DNA of 64,000 bases from Streptomyces sp. AC558_RSS880 (GTDB taxonomy: Bacteria > Actinomycetota > Actinomycetes > Streptomycetales > Streptomycetaceae), in NCBI RefSeq assembly GCF_019049255.1, contig NZ_JAGMUJ010000030.1, forward strand, positions 310,001 through 374,000, written 5' to 3'. A model generated the notes under the pieces. That model was not told where the DNA came from. It did not search any database and was given only the letters and a program-made list of their open reading frames with translations. The translations under genes were made by a program, and so were the position numbers. Within the stretch, counting starts at the first letter, position 1, and the number at the start of each line of letters is the position of its first letter. Shown here piece by piece: positions 35,699 to 44,110 of the stretch.

Positions 35699-36811
35699 AT
35701 GACGGAGTCCATCACGGAGCCGAAGACGGGGCTTGCGACGGAGGGCACGGCCACGATGCCGGCCGTGCCGGAGCAGCGGCCCGGTGACGGGCACGAGGCG
35801 ACGGTGCTGCTGGAGCGGGCGCGGGCCGCGGTCGACCCGGTGCTGCGGGCCGCCGTCGGCTCGCTGCCCGGCCCGATGCGCCGCATCGCGCTCCACCACT
35901 TCGGCTGGGAGCAGACGGACGGCACCCCGGCCGGGGGCGGTTCGGGCAAGGCGATCCGCCCCGCCCTGGTGCTCGCCGCGGCCTCCGCCCTGGGCGGGCC
36001 CGCGGCCCGGGCGGCTGCCGTACGGGCGGCGGCCGCCGTGGAACTGGTCCACAACTTCACGCTGCTGCACGACGACGTGATGGACCGGGACACCACCCGC
36101 CGCCACCGGCCCACCGCCTGGACGGTGTTCGGGGACGCCGGCGCGATCCTCGCCGGGGACGCCCTCCAGGCGCTCGCCCTGCGGCTGCTCGCCGAGGACC
36201 CCCACCCGGCGGCCTCGGCAGCGGCGGCCCGGCTCGCGCACTGCGTGGTCGAGCTGTGCGCGGGGCAGCACGCCGACACGGCCATGGAGCAGCGGGGCCC
36301 CGACGAGGTCACCCTCGCCGAGACGCTCGCCATGGCCGAGTCCAAGACCGGCGCGCTGCTCGGCTGCGCCTGCGCGATCGGGGCGCTGTACGCGGACGCC
36401 GGGGACGCGGACGTGGCGGCACTGGACGGGTTCGGCCGGAAGGCGGGACTGGCCTTCCAGCTCATCGACGACGTGATCGGCATATGGGGTGACCCGCGCC
36501 GCACCGGCAAGCCGGCCGGCGCGGACCTGGCCGCCCGCAAGAAGTCACTTCCGGTGGTCGCCGCGCTCACCTCCGGCACCCCGGAGGCCGCGGAACTCGC
36601 CGCCGTGTACGCGATCCCGTATCACGAGGAGGACGATCTGGAGGAGCTCGCGCTGGCCGTGGAACGGGCGGGCGGCCGGGACTGGGCGCAGACCCAGGCG
36701 GCCGACCGGATGGCCCGGGCGATGCAGGAAGTGGCCCGCGCGGTTCCCGACCCGGAGGCGGCGGGCGGGTTGCTGGCCCTGGCCGAGTTCGTGACACGGC
36801 GCACCACCTGA
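35699..36811 (+). CDS. Polyprenyl diphosphate synthase, probable encapsulin cargo
   Basis: Encodes 370 residues from ATG 35699 behind GGGGGAAG. The trans-isoprenyl synthase fold has the first Asp-rich motif LLHDDVMDRDTTRRHRP (DDxxD) and a second motif QLIDDVIGIWGD, which is DDxxG. The GSGKAIRP segment with its conserved Lys/Arg is present. The first 40-45 residues are disordered and Thr/Glu/Pro-rich, which fits the N-terminal targeting extensions that load cargo into family 2 encapsulins. It makes a prenyl diphosphate of unknown chain length. Confidence 0.9.
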   Translation: MTESITEPKTGLATEGTATMPAVPEQRPGDGHEATVLLERARAAVDPVLRAAVGSLPGPMRRIALHHFGWEQTDGTPAGGGSGKAIRPALVLAAASALGGPAARAAAVRAAAAVELVHNFTLLHDDVMDRDTTRRHRPTAWTVFGDAGAILAGDALQALALRLLAEDPHPAASAAAARLAHCVVELCAGQHADTAMEQRGPDEVTLAETLAMAESKTGALLGCACAIGALYADAGDADVAALDGFGRKAGLAFQLIDDVIGIWGDPRRTGKPAGADLAARKKSLPVVAALTSGTPEAAELAAVYAIPYHEEDDLEELALAVERAGGRDWAQTQAADRMARAMQEVARAVPDPEAAGGLLALAEFVTRRTT

Positions 36812-36836
36812 CGGTCCGCCGGCCGTCTCCCCGGCC

Positions 36837-36891
36837 CCGGAGCCACAGGGTGCCGTGCGGTTCCTGACCTCGCACGGCACCGTGGCTCCGG
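36837..36891 (+). terminator. Long hairpin terminator after the encapsulin operon
   Basis: CCGGAGCCAC pairs with GTGGCTCCGG. The inner GGTGCCGTGCG pairs with CGCACGGCACC around a loop of about 10 bases, with only a small AG bulge between the two stems. Confidence 0.85.
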
Positions 36892-37004
36892 CCCGGCGGG
36901 TCCCGCACTTCCCCACGGTGTGCGGGGCCCGCCCTCTCCACGACGGCAGTCCCACTACGCTCAACGTCCGTACGGACGAAGTCGGTTGAGGTGAAGGGGC
37001 GGAC

Positions 37005-37619
37005 ATGGGCGTGGCGATCCGGACGGCTGGGGACGGGGACCGGGAGCTGGTCGTCCGGCTCCTGGACGAGGCGTTCCAGGACGACCCGGTCAGTGGCTGG
37101 GTCTTCCCCGGCGACGAGTACCGCCGTACGACGCACCACAGGCTCATGGCCGCCTTCACCGACGTCGTGCTCGCCGAGGGGCGTGTCGACCTCACCGAGG
37201 ACGGCTCGGCATGCGCCCTCTGGATGTCCGTACCGGCGGACGAGCCCGGGCACGGCGAGGAGCGGCCGGACGACGACGGTTTCGCACGGATGCGCCAGGC
37301 CGTCGACCCGGACAACGAGCGCGTGGAGCTGATCGGCCGGCTCACCGCGGGCATCCACCCCTCGGGGAGGGCCCACGAGTACCTGTGGATGATCGGCGTG
37401 GCACCCGGTCGCCAGGGCGAGGGACTCGGCACCGCGCTGATCGGCTCCGTCCTCGACCGCTGCGACCAGGAAGGGCTGGCGGCGTACCTGGAGGCGAGCA
37501 GCGAGCGCAGCGCCCGGCTGTACCGGCGCCTCGGCTTCGAGGCGTCCGGTGAGCCCCTGGCCCTCCCGGACGGCCCGCGCATGTGGCCCATGTGGCGCGA
37601 ACCCCGTACCACCGGCTGA
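37005..37619 (+). CDS. GNAT-family N-acetyltransferase
   Basis: Encodes 204 residues. The acetyl-CoA loop is RQGEGLGTALIGSVLDRCDQEG after YLWMIGVAPG, followed by YLEASSERSARLYRRLGFEASGE. It resembles the actinobacterial GNATs of the Rv-type puromycin acetyltransferase-like group. The acceptor is unknown. The position right after the encapsulin operon is conserved in neither my memory nor the sequence logic, so no link is claimed. Confidence 0.88.
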   Translation: MGVAIRTAGDGDRELVVRLLDEAFQDDPVSGWVFPGDEYRRTTHHRLMAAFTDVVLAEGRVDLTEDGSACALWMSVPADEPGHGEERPDDDGFARMRQAVDPDNERVELIGRLTAGIHPSGRAHEYLWMIGVAPGRQGEGLGTALIGSVLDRCDQEGLAAYLEASSERSARLYRRLGFEASGEPLALPDGPRMWPMWREPRTTG

Positions 37620-37840
37620 CGGACCGGCCGGGAGGGACCGGTTCCAGCCCCGTGCTCCCGCCCCGTGCTCCCGGTCCGAGGCCGCGCGGCCGGCTGTCGG
37701 CGGGGGCCGGGTCCTCGAAAGGGACGTTCGGTCCTGGCGGCCGGCGTGCGTCCGGACTTCACTGGCTCGTGGACAGCGCCCGCCGGCCGTACCGAGGGGT
37801 CCGGCGAGTGTCGGACGACGAGGCCGGCGGGGGCGGGACG

Positions 37841-38371
37841 ATGACAACGGCGGGCGACGACGGCACGACGGGCGGGAACATCGCGGTGGTGGGACACGCC
37901 GACCTGACCCCTGCCACGCTCCTGCTGGTGGAGAACGCGTTGCGGGCCCGGCCGGCGCGGCGGCCCGCCCCGGCCGTGGCCATGGTGCGCACCGGCGCGG
38001 GAACGCCACTGGCGTCCGGCCGGGCCGCGTGGGCGGCGGGGTGCCCGCTGGCCGTGGTGATCCCCACGCGTATCGGGGTCCCGGCCATGCCGCCCCGGCG
38101 GGACCGGATGGCGTCCGGCGAGCTGCTGACCCTCGCCGACGAGGTGCGCCTGCTGACCTACGACCCGGGGGACCGCGACTCCTGCGTCGGCGCGGACGAA
38201 CGGCTCGTCACCGCCGGCTGCCTCCTCCTGGCCGTCTGGGACGGTTCCCCGTCCAACGGCCGCGACGCCACCGCCCACCTGGTGACCTACGCCCGCGCCC
38301 GGGGCGTCCCCGTGGAGATCGTGTGGCCCGCGGGGGCCGCCCGGGATGGCGAGCGGTCGCCCAGGACCTAG
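37841..38371 (+). CDS. SLOG-like nucleotide-binding protein
   Basis: Encodes 176 residues from ATG 37841; GTG 37808 is an alternative. The N-terminal VVGHADLTPATLLLVENALR and C-terminal LVTAGCLLLAVWDGSPSN...TAHLVTYARARGVPVEIVWPAGAAR match Streptomyces proteins of the SLOG/DprA-like Rossmann class, where they flank a nucleotide-ligand pocket. The usual central GADxLFA box is replaced by TPLASGRAAWAAGCP, so ligand binding may be altered. Function is unknown; SLOG domains elsewhere sense or process nucleotides in conflict systems. Confidence 0.65.
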   Translation: MTTAGDDGTTGGNIAVVGHADLTPATLLLVENALRARPARRPAPAVAMVRTGAGTPLASGRAAWAAGCPLAVVIPTRIGVPAMPPRRDRMASGELLTLADEVRLLTYDPGDRDSCVGADERLVTAGCLLLAVWDGSPSNGRDATAHLVTYARARGVPVEIVWPAGAARDGERSPRT

Positions 38372-38432
38372 TACCGACACATACGGAATCCCTCTTCTTA
38401 CTTGCCCCGGGTTCCGCTTATCCCCTTGCTTC

Positions 38433-38463
38433 ACTACAACTGAAGTACTACAACTGGAGTTGT
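38433..38463 (+). promoter_or_regulatory. Tandem 14-bp direct repeats upstream of a DHFR-like gene
   Basis: ACTACAACTGAAGT (38433-38446) is followed immediately by ACTACAACTGGAGT (38447-38460), 13 of 14 identical. The second copy with the next three bases also forms the palindrome ACAACTGGAGTTGT (38450-38463). The A+T content is striking in this genome. It looks like an operator for an unlinked regulator, 34 bp ahead of the TTG start. Confidence 0.6.
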
Positions 38464-38496
38464 TCGAAAGAGGGAAGTCCACGGAAAGAGGCCGCT

Positions 38497-39081
38497 TTGC
38501 GCAAGCTCACGTACTACATCGCCTGCTCCATCGACGGCTTCATCGGGGACCCGGAGGGTGACGCGTCGGCGATGTTCGCCTACGTCGACGAGGAGCTCTT
38601 CGGATTCATCGCGGCGGAGTACCCGGAGACCATTCCGACCCACGGCCGCAGGCAGATGAACATCGACGACCTGCCGAACAAGCGGTTCGACACGATCATC
38701 CAGGGCCGGGCCAGCTACGACCTGGCCCTGAAGGAGGGCATCACCAGCCCTTATGCCCACCTGCGCGAATACGTCGCCTCCCGCACACTGGGGGAGTCGC
38801 CCGACCCCAACGTCGAGATCATCGCGGACGACCTGGTCGGCCGGGTGCGCGCGCTGAAGGCGGAGGACAGCGCGTACGACATCTACCTGTGCGGCGGGGC
38901 CGAACTCGCCGGCGCACTGGTCGACGAGATCGACGAGCTGGTCATCAAGACGTACCCCATCGTGCAGGGCTCCGGCATGCCGATGTTCGGCTCCGGCTTC
39001 GCGATCACGCACTTCGCCCTGGAGTCGGTGCGCTCGTTCGGCAACGGCGTGCTGGTGCGGTCGTACAGCAGGAAGCGCTGA
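38497..39081 (+). CDS. Dihydrofolate reductase/RibD-C-family protein
   Basis: Encodes 194 residues from TTG 38497 with GGAAAGAGG ahead. The start LRKLTYYIACSIDGFIGDPEGD and later IYLCGGAELAGALVDEIDELVIKTYPIVQGSGMPMF are the NADPH-binding fold of the DHFR/RibD C-terminal family. These proteins are generally reductases of unknown substrate and are not true folate reductases. The tandem-repeat operator just upstream suggests inducible expression. Confidence 0.88.
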   Translation: MRKLTYYIACSIDGFIGDPEGDASAMFAYVDEELFGFIAAEYPETIPTHGRRQMNIDDLPNKRFDTIIQGRASYDLALKEGITSPYAHLREYVASRTLGESPDPNVEIIADDLVGRVRALKAEDSAYDIYLCGGAELAGALVDEIDELVIKTYPIVQGSGMPMFGSGFAITHFALESVRSFGNGVLVRSYSRKR

Positions 39082-39107
39082 ACCCGCTCCGGGCCTACCC
39101 TGGGGAC

Positions 39108-39341
39108 ATGGACAGCGAACGACCCGTCTGTCCCGCCTGCGGGCAGCCGGTGGAGACGGTGGTCCGGCGCCACAAGACGCTGGGCGCGTGGGTCCCGGTG
39201 TGGGTGCGCGGCCCGTGCCGCAACCCGAGATGCAAGGAATCCCACGAGGCCGGGGAGAGCGGACGAGCCGAACGCCCCGGTGACACCGAGGCGGGACCGA
39301 CGCGGAAGGACGCCGTGCGTCAGGCCCCCACCCGGCGCTAA
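39108..39341 (+). CDS. Small zinc-ribbon protein
   Basis: Encodes 77 residues. Two cysteine pairs, CPAC at 8-11 and C36...C41 (GPCRNPRCKES), suggest one zinc ribbon in residues 5-45. A charged, disordered tail follows. Unknown function; it starts 26 bp after the DHFR-like gene and is probably co-transcribed. Confidence 0.6.
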   Translation: MDSERPVCPACGQPVETVVRRHKTLGAWVPVWVRGPCRNPRCKESHEAGESGRAERPGDTEAGPTRKDAVRQAPTRR

Positions 39342-39350
39342 CGTTGCGGC

Positions 39351-39593
39351 ATGGGCGCGGTGTGGCGGTGGGGCGTGGGCATCTGGACGGCCGTCGTGAT
39401 CGTCGGGGGCGGACTGACCCTGTGGTTGCGGGACACGGCCGAACCGCCGCCCCCGGCCGGCTGGGAGAGGACGGACCCCAGCCCCACGCCCGACCTCCCG
39501 GAGGACCGGGAGGCGAGGTGCCCCGTCCCCGAGCCGCCGCCCGGCGTCGAGGACGGCGCGGTGGTCACCGCCTGCCTCCTCACCACCGACTAG
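39351..39593 (+). CDS. Small membrane-anchored hypothetical protein
   Basis: Encodes 80 residues with one hydrophobic N-terminal helix (WRWGVGIWTAVVIVGGGLTLWL). A Pro/Glu-rich extracytoplasmic segment follows with two cysteines (residues 57 and 75) that could form a disulfide. Its stop overlaps the convergent VOC gene stop by 4 bp. No family was recognised. Confidence 0.55.
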   Translation: MGAVWRWGVGIWTAVVIVGGGLTLWLRDTAEPPPPAGWERTDPSPTPDLPEDREARCPVPEPPPGVEDGAVVTACLLTTD

Positions 39594-40333
39594 TCCGGCC
39601 GGCGGGGGAGTCCGCCCGTCTCCGGATCCCGGCCGGTCAGACAGTACGTACCGCCCGCCGGGTCCCGCATCACCGTCCAGTGGCCGAACACGGCCACGCA
39701 CACGGCGCCGAGCTCCTCGTGCCGTTCCCGGGTCGCACCGATGTCGGCGCAGGCGAGGTCCAGATGTGCGGCGACCGGCCGTTCCTCCTCCAGCCGCTGG
39801 AGCAGGATGCGTACGGGCAGCCCGGCCGGCGGTCTGATCACATGGAACTCGGGGAGTGAACCGGGCACCGCGTCCCAGCCGGGCAACAGCCCGCTCCAGA
39901 AGGCGACTTCCGCGTCGTAGCCGGACGGCGGGAGATCGAGGCACACCTGGTCCAGACGGCTGCCGTGGACGACGGGCGGCCGTACCGACTCCCCGCGCCA
40001 GGGCACCGCGCAGAACAACTGCCCCGCGGGCGACCGCAGTACGGCCCACCCCTCGTGCTCGCCGACCGTCTCCGCGCCCAGCCGCAGCGCGTCCGCGACG
40101 AACCCGGGCAGGTCGTCCACGGAGAAGTCGAGATGAGCGCCGCCCCGGCCCGAAACGATCCTCTGCATCCCCACGCAGGCATCGGCACCGTCCGCCAGCA
40201 GGGTCACGAACTCCCCGCTGCCGCCGCTCGGTTCGGACAGCCGCGTCCCGGTGACGGCCGTCCAGAACTCACCGGCCCGGCCGGCCCCGGACGCGGGCCG
40301 GTCGATGAAGGCGTACGTCCAGCGGACGCTCAC
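39590..40333 (-). CDS. Two-domain VOC (glyoxalase-like) protein
   Basis: Encodes 247 residues made of two similar beta-alpha-beta modules (1-115 and 125-247). Each ends in a typical strand-Asp-Pro-x-G turn (SPAGQLFCAVPW; RDPAGGTYCLTG). Metal ligands cannot be assigned with certainty. It follows the single VOC gene with a 4-bp overlap, as the last gene of an AraC-VOC-VOC operon. Confidence 0.8.
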   Translation of the reverse strand: MSVRWTYAFIDRPASGAGRAGEFWTAVTGTRLSEPSGGSGEFVTLLADGADACVGMQRIVSGRGGAHLDFSVDDLPGFVADALRLGAETVGEHEGWAVLRSPAGQLFCAVPWRGESVRPPVVHGSRLDQVCLDLPPSGYDAEVAFWSGLLPGWDAVPGSLPEFHVIRPPAGLPVRILLQRLEEERPVAAHLDLACADIGATRERHEELGAVCVAVFGHWTVMRDPAGGTYCLTGRDPETGGLPRRPD

Positions 40334-40758
40334 CGCCGGGGACGTTCCATGAAGCGCAGCATGTTCCCCGCCGGGTCGCGGAACGCGCAGTCACGCACCC
40401 CGTACGGCTGGTCCACCGGCTCCTGGAGCACGTCCACACCGGCGGCGCGGACGCGCTCGAAGAGGGCGTCGCAGTCGGTGGTGGTGAAGTTGACCCCGCG
40501 CAGCATGCCCTTGGCCAACAGCTCGGCCATCGCCTGCTTGTCACCGGGGGAGGCGTCCGGGTTCGCGGCGGGCGGCTCCAGCACGATCTCCACGTCCGGC
40601 TGCTCCGGCGAGGCGACCGTCACCCAGCGCATCCCCTCGAACCCCACGTCGTTGCGGACCTCGAGACCCAGCACGTCACGGTAGAAGGCCAGCGCCTTGT
40701 CGTGGTCGTCGACGGCGATGAAGCACTGGGCGAGCCGTACATCGTTTCCTGTGTCCAT
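40330..40758 (-). CDS. VOC-family (glyoxalase/bleomycin resistance-like) protein
   Basis: Encodes 142 residues. The core VOC pattern is visible in RLAQCFIAVDDHDKALAFYRDVLGLEVR, FTTTDCDALFERVRAAGVDVL and YGVRDCAFRDPAGNMLRFME. It is probably a metal-dependent lyase/dioxygenase or a drug-binding protein. It lies 9 bp downstream of an AraC-type regulator on the same strand. Confidence 0.88.
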   Translation of the reverse strand: MDTGNDVRLAQCFIAVDDHDKALAFYRDVLGLEVRNDVGFEGMRWVTVASPEQPDVEIVLEPPAANPDASPGDKQAMAELLAKGMLRGVNFTTTDCDALFERVRAAGVDVLQEPVDQPYGVRDCAFRDPAGNMLRFMERPRR

Positions 40759-40767
40759 GTGCCCACG

Positions 40768-41190
40768 CTAAAAGGTTTCGCTCGGATCGACCCGCGCCCG
40801 GCCCCGGACCGGCCGGGTGTACATCCGCGCCACGCACGGCGGGATGACCGCGCTCTCCTCGTGCGACCGGGCCCGGTACGCGCTCGGCGTCTCCCCGACC
40901 AGCTCGGTGAACCGCGAGCTGAACGACCCGAGCGAGGTGCAGCCGACCGCCATGCACACCTCCGTCACCGTGAGGTCGCCCCGCCGCAGCAGCGCCTTGG
41001 CACGCTCGACGCGCCGGGTCATGAGATAGGAGTACGGCGTCTGCCCGTACGCCGCGCGGAAGCTGCGCTGGAAGTGACCGGGCGACATCAGCGCGGTCCG
41101 TGCCAGCTCCGTGACGTCGAGCGGCTCGGCGTACTCCCGGTCCATCCGGTCCCGGGCCCGCCGCAGCCGCACCAGATCCTCCAGCTCCAT
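40768..41190 (-). CDS. AraC-type HTH regulator
   Basis: Encodes 140 residues from ATG 41190. The protein is little more than the DNA-binding domain: two helix-turn-helices (DVTELARTALMSPGHFQRSFRAAYGQTP; TVTEVCMAVGCTSLGSFSSRFTELVGETP). A short tail with two Cys/Arg clusters follows. It lacks a ligand domain, like SoxS/MarA types. It directly precedes two VOC genes, which it probably controls. Confidence 0.88.
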   Translation of the reverse strand: MELEDLVRLRRARDRMDREYAEPLDVTELARTALMSPGHFQRSFRAAYGQTPYSYLMTRRVERAKALLRRGDLTVTEVCMAVGCTSLGSFSSRFTELVGETPSAYRARSHEESAVIPPCVARMYTRPVRGRARVDPSETF

Positions 41191-41265
41191 CCGCCCAGCA
41201 TCCCACGCCCCGCGACGGTGCGCCGTCACGGAAAGGCGGATCAGGGCGGGGCCCGCAGCGCTGCC

Positions 41266-42537
41266 TCATGGGGCCGGCAGAGGAGACATCTCCCGCTCGA
41301 CCAGGGGTTTGAGCAGGTTGAGCGCCGCGCCGCGGGTGGGCGCGAGAGGACTCGGGACCCTGCTGGGAGGAACGACACCGCTCTCGACGATGTCGCGGAG
41401 AACGGTGGCCACCTCCGCGTCGTCGGCTTCGGCCAGGACGGCCGCAAGACGCAGAGCGTCCCTCCGGGGCCCCGTGGTCCAGCGCTCGGCCAGGTGCCGG
41501 ATGCGTGTGCTCGAGGCGCTGTGCCGGGTTGCCGCCGCGAGGGCGGCGAGGGTGAACCGTACGGCTTCGTCCTCGCTGTCCCAGCGGCCCAGAAGACACG
41601 GCGCTGCGGCTTCGACCGCACGGCGGGCGGCGAGTTCGTCCACCGTCTCCTCCAGCGGAAGGCCCAGGGCGACCCTGCGGTCGGCCCCGGAAGCGGCCAG
41701 GCGCTGCCCGATGGTGGCCGCTTCGAACAAGAACGTGGTGAGGACGGCTCGGTGCGCGGGACGGATGTCCTCGTGGCCTGCGAGACCGGCCAGCAGGGGA
41801 ATCTCGTCGGCGGTGTGCGGGTAGCAGGTGCCCTGATGCATGACCGAGTCGGCCAGTTCGAAGACGACTTCGCGATCGTCGGAGAAGCCGTCGGCCTCGG
41901 CGGTGAGCCACCAGGCGATTCCGTCGGGCAGCCTGCCCTGCTGAGCTTCCTGGTCACGGGCGACCTGCCGCACACACTCGAGCACGGGTGGAAAGGGACG
42001 TTCGGCGGTGGTGCGCTGAAGCGGCGTGGCCGGAGCCGGCTCTTTCACCGGTGGAGGGAAGCCCGAGACCACGTCGCGCCGAACGCGGTGGGCGTGCTTC
42101 TGGTCGAGTTCGTGGACCAGCCCTCGGCGGTCGAATCCGGACAGCTTGGTCTCCCGGTTGGCCTGGGATCCGCCGTTCCAGAAACCGCCGTGCGCCCTGC
42201 CGACGGCTTCGACAGCCGCCTTCTCGCAGTCGTGCTGGTGGAACTCCGAGGCCCGGTCGGGAGCTTCCTCGTCCACGAGGCTGTCGACGCTCCACCAACC
42301 CTCCAGCTCGGGCCGGGAGAACTCGGGCTTGCCGAACAGCCGGTTCCCGGGGTCCAGATGCGGAAGGTACACCGGGCGCACGGTCACCCACCGGTGTCCA
42401 CGGCGCGTCAATTCCGAGGCCACCGAGCGAGCGTCCGCTTCGCTCGGAGCGGCGACAGAGTAGTGGACCACCATCTCGGAGGCCGACCAGGAGATCGGCT
42501 CGTCGACGCCATGACGTGACGTGAGTTCGTTCGGCAT
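41266..42537 (-). CDS. Hypothetical protein with helical-repeat C-terminal half
   Basis: Encodes 423 residues from ATG 42537; ATG 42549 and starts farther upstream are possible because no ribosome-binding site is evident. The C-terminal half (about 180-420) is an all-helical array of Ala/Leu-rich repeats reminiscent of HEAT repeats (AVRFTLAALAAATRHSASS, RRDALRLAAVLAEADDAEVATVL). The N-terminal half is unrecognised. It is divergent from the membrane gene at 42734. Confidence 0.6.
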   Translation of the reverse strand: MPNELTSRHGVDEPISWSASEMVVHYSVAAPSEADARSVASELTRRGHRWVTVRPVYLPHLDPGNRLFGKPEFSRPELEGWWSVDSLVDEEAPDRASEFHQHDCEKAAVEAVGRAHGGFWNGGSQANRETKLSGFDRRGLVHELDQKHAHRVRRDVVSGFPPPVKEPAPATPLQRTTAERPFPPVLECVRQVARDQEAQQGRLPDGIAWWLTAEADGFSDDREVVFELADSVMHQGTCYPHTADEIPLLAGLAGHEDIRPAHRAVLTTFLFEAATIGQRLAASGADRRVALGLPLEETVDELAARRAVEAAAPCLLGRWDSEDEAVRFTLAALAAATRHSASSTRIRHLAERWTTGPRRDALRLAAVLAEADDAEVATVLRDIVESGVVPPSRVPSPLAPTRGAALNLLKPLVEREMSPLPAP

Positions 42538-42733
42538 GCGGCGAAGCATAGGAAGCAGGTCGGACAACGGACCGCCCAGCACCCCCTGCGTCCGCTCACG
42601 AAGCACCTCGAGGCCGACACGGCGAGCATCCCCCCTGCGGGGGATGCCGCCCGGTAAGGCGTCCTTCGCGCGGGGTAGCGGTTCGGCCCGTAGGGGTGAT
42701 CCCCGACTGTGCCTGCTTTGCGAGGATGAGGCC

Positions 42734-43297
42734 ATGAAGCTGGAGATCCTTCACACGCCCCCGCCCGTCAGCGACACCGAGCGGCCCGTTCCCCGCTGGG
42801 CCATGCGCCTGGCCTACGCGCTTCCGCTGATTCTGCTGCCGTCGTGCCTGTGGCGGCTGCCCTTCGCCCTGCACTTCGAGATGGGGCAGGTTCAGGATCT
42901 CGACATGCCGCCCTACTGGGCGAGCATCCCGTACGTCCTCGGGCTCAGCGTGTTATCGGAAGTGATCGCGATCCTGACCATCGGGCTGGTCCGGGGCTGG
43001 GGAGAGGTGGCACCCACCTGGATCCCGATCATCGGCGGCAAACGCGTCCGGCCGATGGCGGCCGCCGTCCCCGCCATCCTCGGCGGCCTGATCCTCACCC
43101 TGCTGTTCACCAACATCCCGATCGGCGACGGTCGCAAGCTCACCCTGTACGGCATCGCCGACAACGCCGGATACACCAACGACGCCTGGGAGGCGCTTGC
43201 GACGGTGTGCGTCACCCCCATCGCCGCATGGGGACCCATCACCATCGCTCTCGGGATCGCCTACTACCGCCGCCGGACCGCGCCGTCGCAGGGCTAG
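42734..43297 (+). CDS. Multi-span membrane protein, unknown function
   Basis: Encodes 187 residues with four hydrophobic helices (AYALPLILLPSCLWRLPFAL; YVLGLSVLSEVIAILTIGLV; AAAVPAILGGLILTLLFTNI; VCVTPIAAWGPITIALGIAY). Between helices 2 and 3 is WGEVAPTWIPIIGGKRVRP, a motif common to a family of actinobacterial membrane proteins without known role. A 270-bp stretch without recognisable genes follows. Confidence 0.75.
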   Translation: MKLEILHTPPPVSDTERPVPRWAMRLAYALPLILLPSCLWRLPFALHFEMGQVQDLDMPPYWASIPYVLGLSVLSEVIAILTIGLVRGWGEVAPTWIPIIGGKRVRPMAAAVPAILGGLILTLLFTNIPIGDGRKLTLYGIADNAGYTNDAWEALATVCVTPIAAWGPITIALGIAYYRRRTAPSQG

Positions 43298-43568
43298 AGG
43301 TCCGGGAGCGGCAATCGGCCGGACCGTGCGCTCGACGCGGAAGCGGAGGGTGGCGCCGGTGTCGCCGGCGTCGAGCAGGTGCGGCTCGTCCTCGTCCTCG
43401 GCCACGCGTCCGCCGTCGTCACACCGCGGATCCACGCCCACCCGCGGCCGGGCGAAGAAGACCGCACCCGGGCCGTCATGGCCGCCGTGCTCGGCGGCCT
43501 GCGGACCGGGTGCGGACTCGGAGACACTGCAACCAAGGAAATCGCAGGTCAAAAGGCACGATCGAAGA

Positions 43569-43964
43569 TCAGGCCTTCTTGGTCTCCCAGAAGATCTTGT
43601 CGATCTGGGCGATGTAGTCCAGCGCCTTCTGGCCGGTGGCCGGGTCCGTCGACGCCTTGGCGGCCGAGAGGGCCTTCAGGGTGTCGTTGACCAGCTGGTG
43701 CAGCTCCGGGTACTTCTCGAAGTGCGGGGGCTTGAAGTAGTCGCTCCACAGCACGGAGACGTGGTGCTTCGCCAGCTCGGCGCGCTGCTCCTTGATGACC
43801 GTGGCGCGGGCCTGGAAGTGCGGGTCGTCGTTGCCGGCCATCTTCTCCTGGACGGCCTTCACCGACTCCGCCTCGATGCGGGCCTGGGCCGGGTCGTACA
43901 CGCCGCAGGGCAGGTCGCAGTGGGCGCTGACCTTGACCTTGGGGGCAAACAGGCGGGAAAGCAT
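43569..43964 (-). CDS. sodN: Nickel superoxide dismutase
   Basis: Encodes 131 residues. The 14-residue leader MLSRLFAPKVKVSA is removed to expose the nickel hook HCDLPCGVYDP, where the amino terminus, His1, Cys2 and Cys6 bind nickel. The remaining four-helix bundle forms the hexamer. Leader cleavage needs SodX, whose gene is divergent 146 bp away. Length and motif match characterised Streptomyces enzymes. Confidence 0.98.
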   Translation of the reverse strand: MLSRLFAPKVKVSAHCDLPCGVYDPAQARIEAESVKAVQEKMAGNDDPHFQARATVIKEQRAELAKHHVSVLWSDYFKPPHFEKYPELHQLVNDTLKALSAAKASTDPATGQKALDYIAQIDKIFWETKKA

Positions 43965-44110
43965 GGAGCGTTTCCTTCCTCGTGATCGTCTTCTCACACG
44001 GGAGATTACTCCGTGGCGGACGGCTTTTCGCGGGTGCCCCCGCGGGCTTAGGACAAAAGTCCGGGGTGAGACTGGGACTGGTGGAGGACGAACCGGGGAG
44101 GTGCCGGGTG

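Noticed and set aside
43298..43568. Small gene between the membrane gene and sodN
   Set aside because: Open frames exist on both strands but show no ribosome-binding site and only low-complexity residues.
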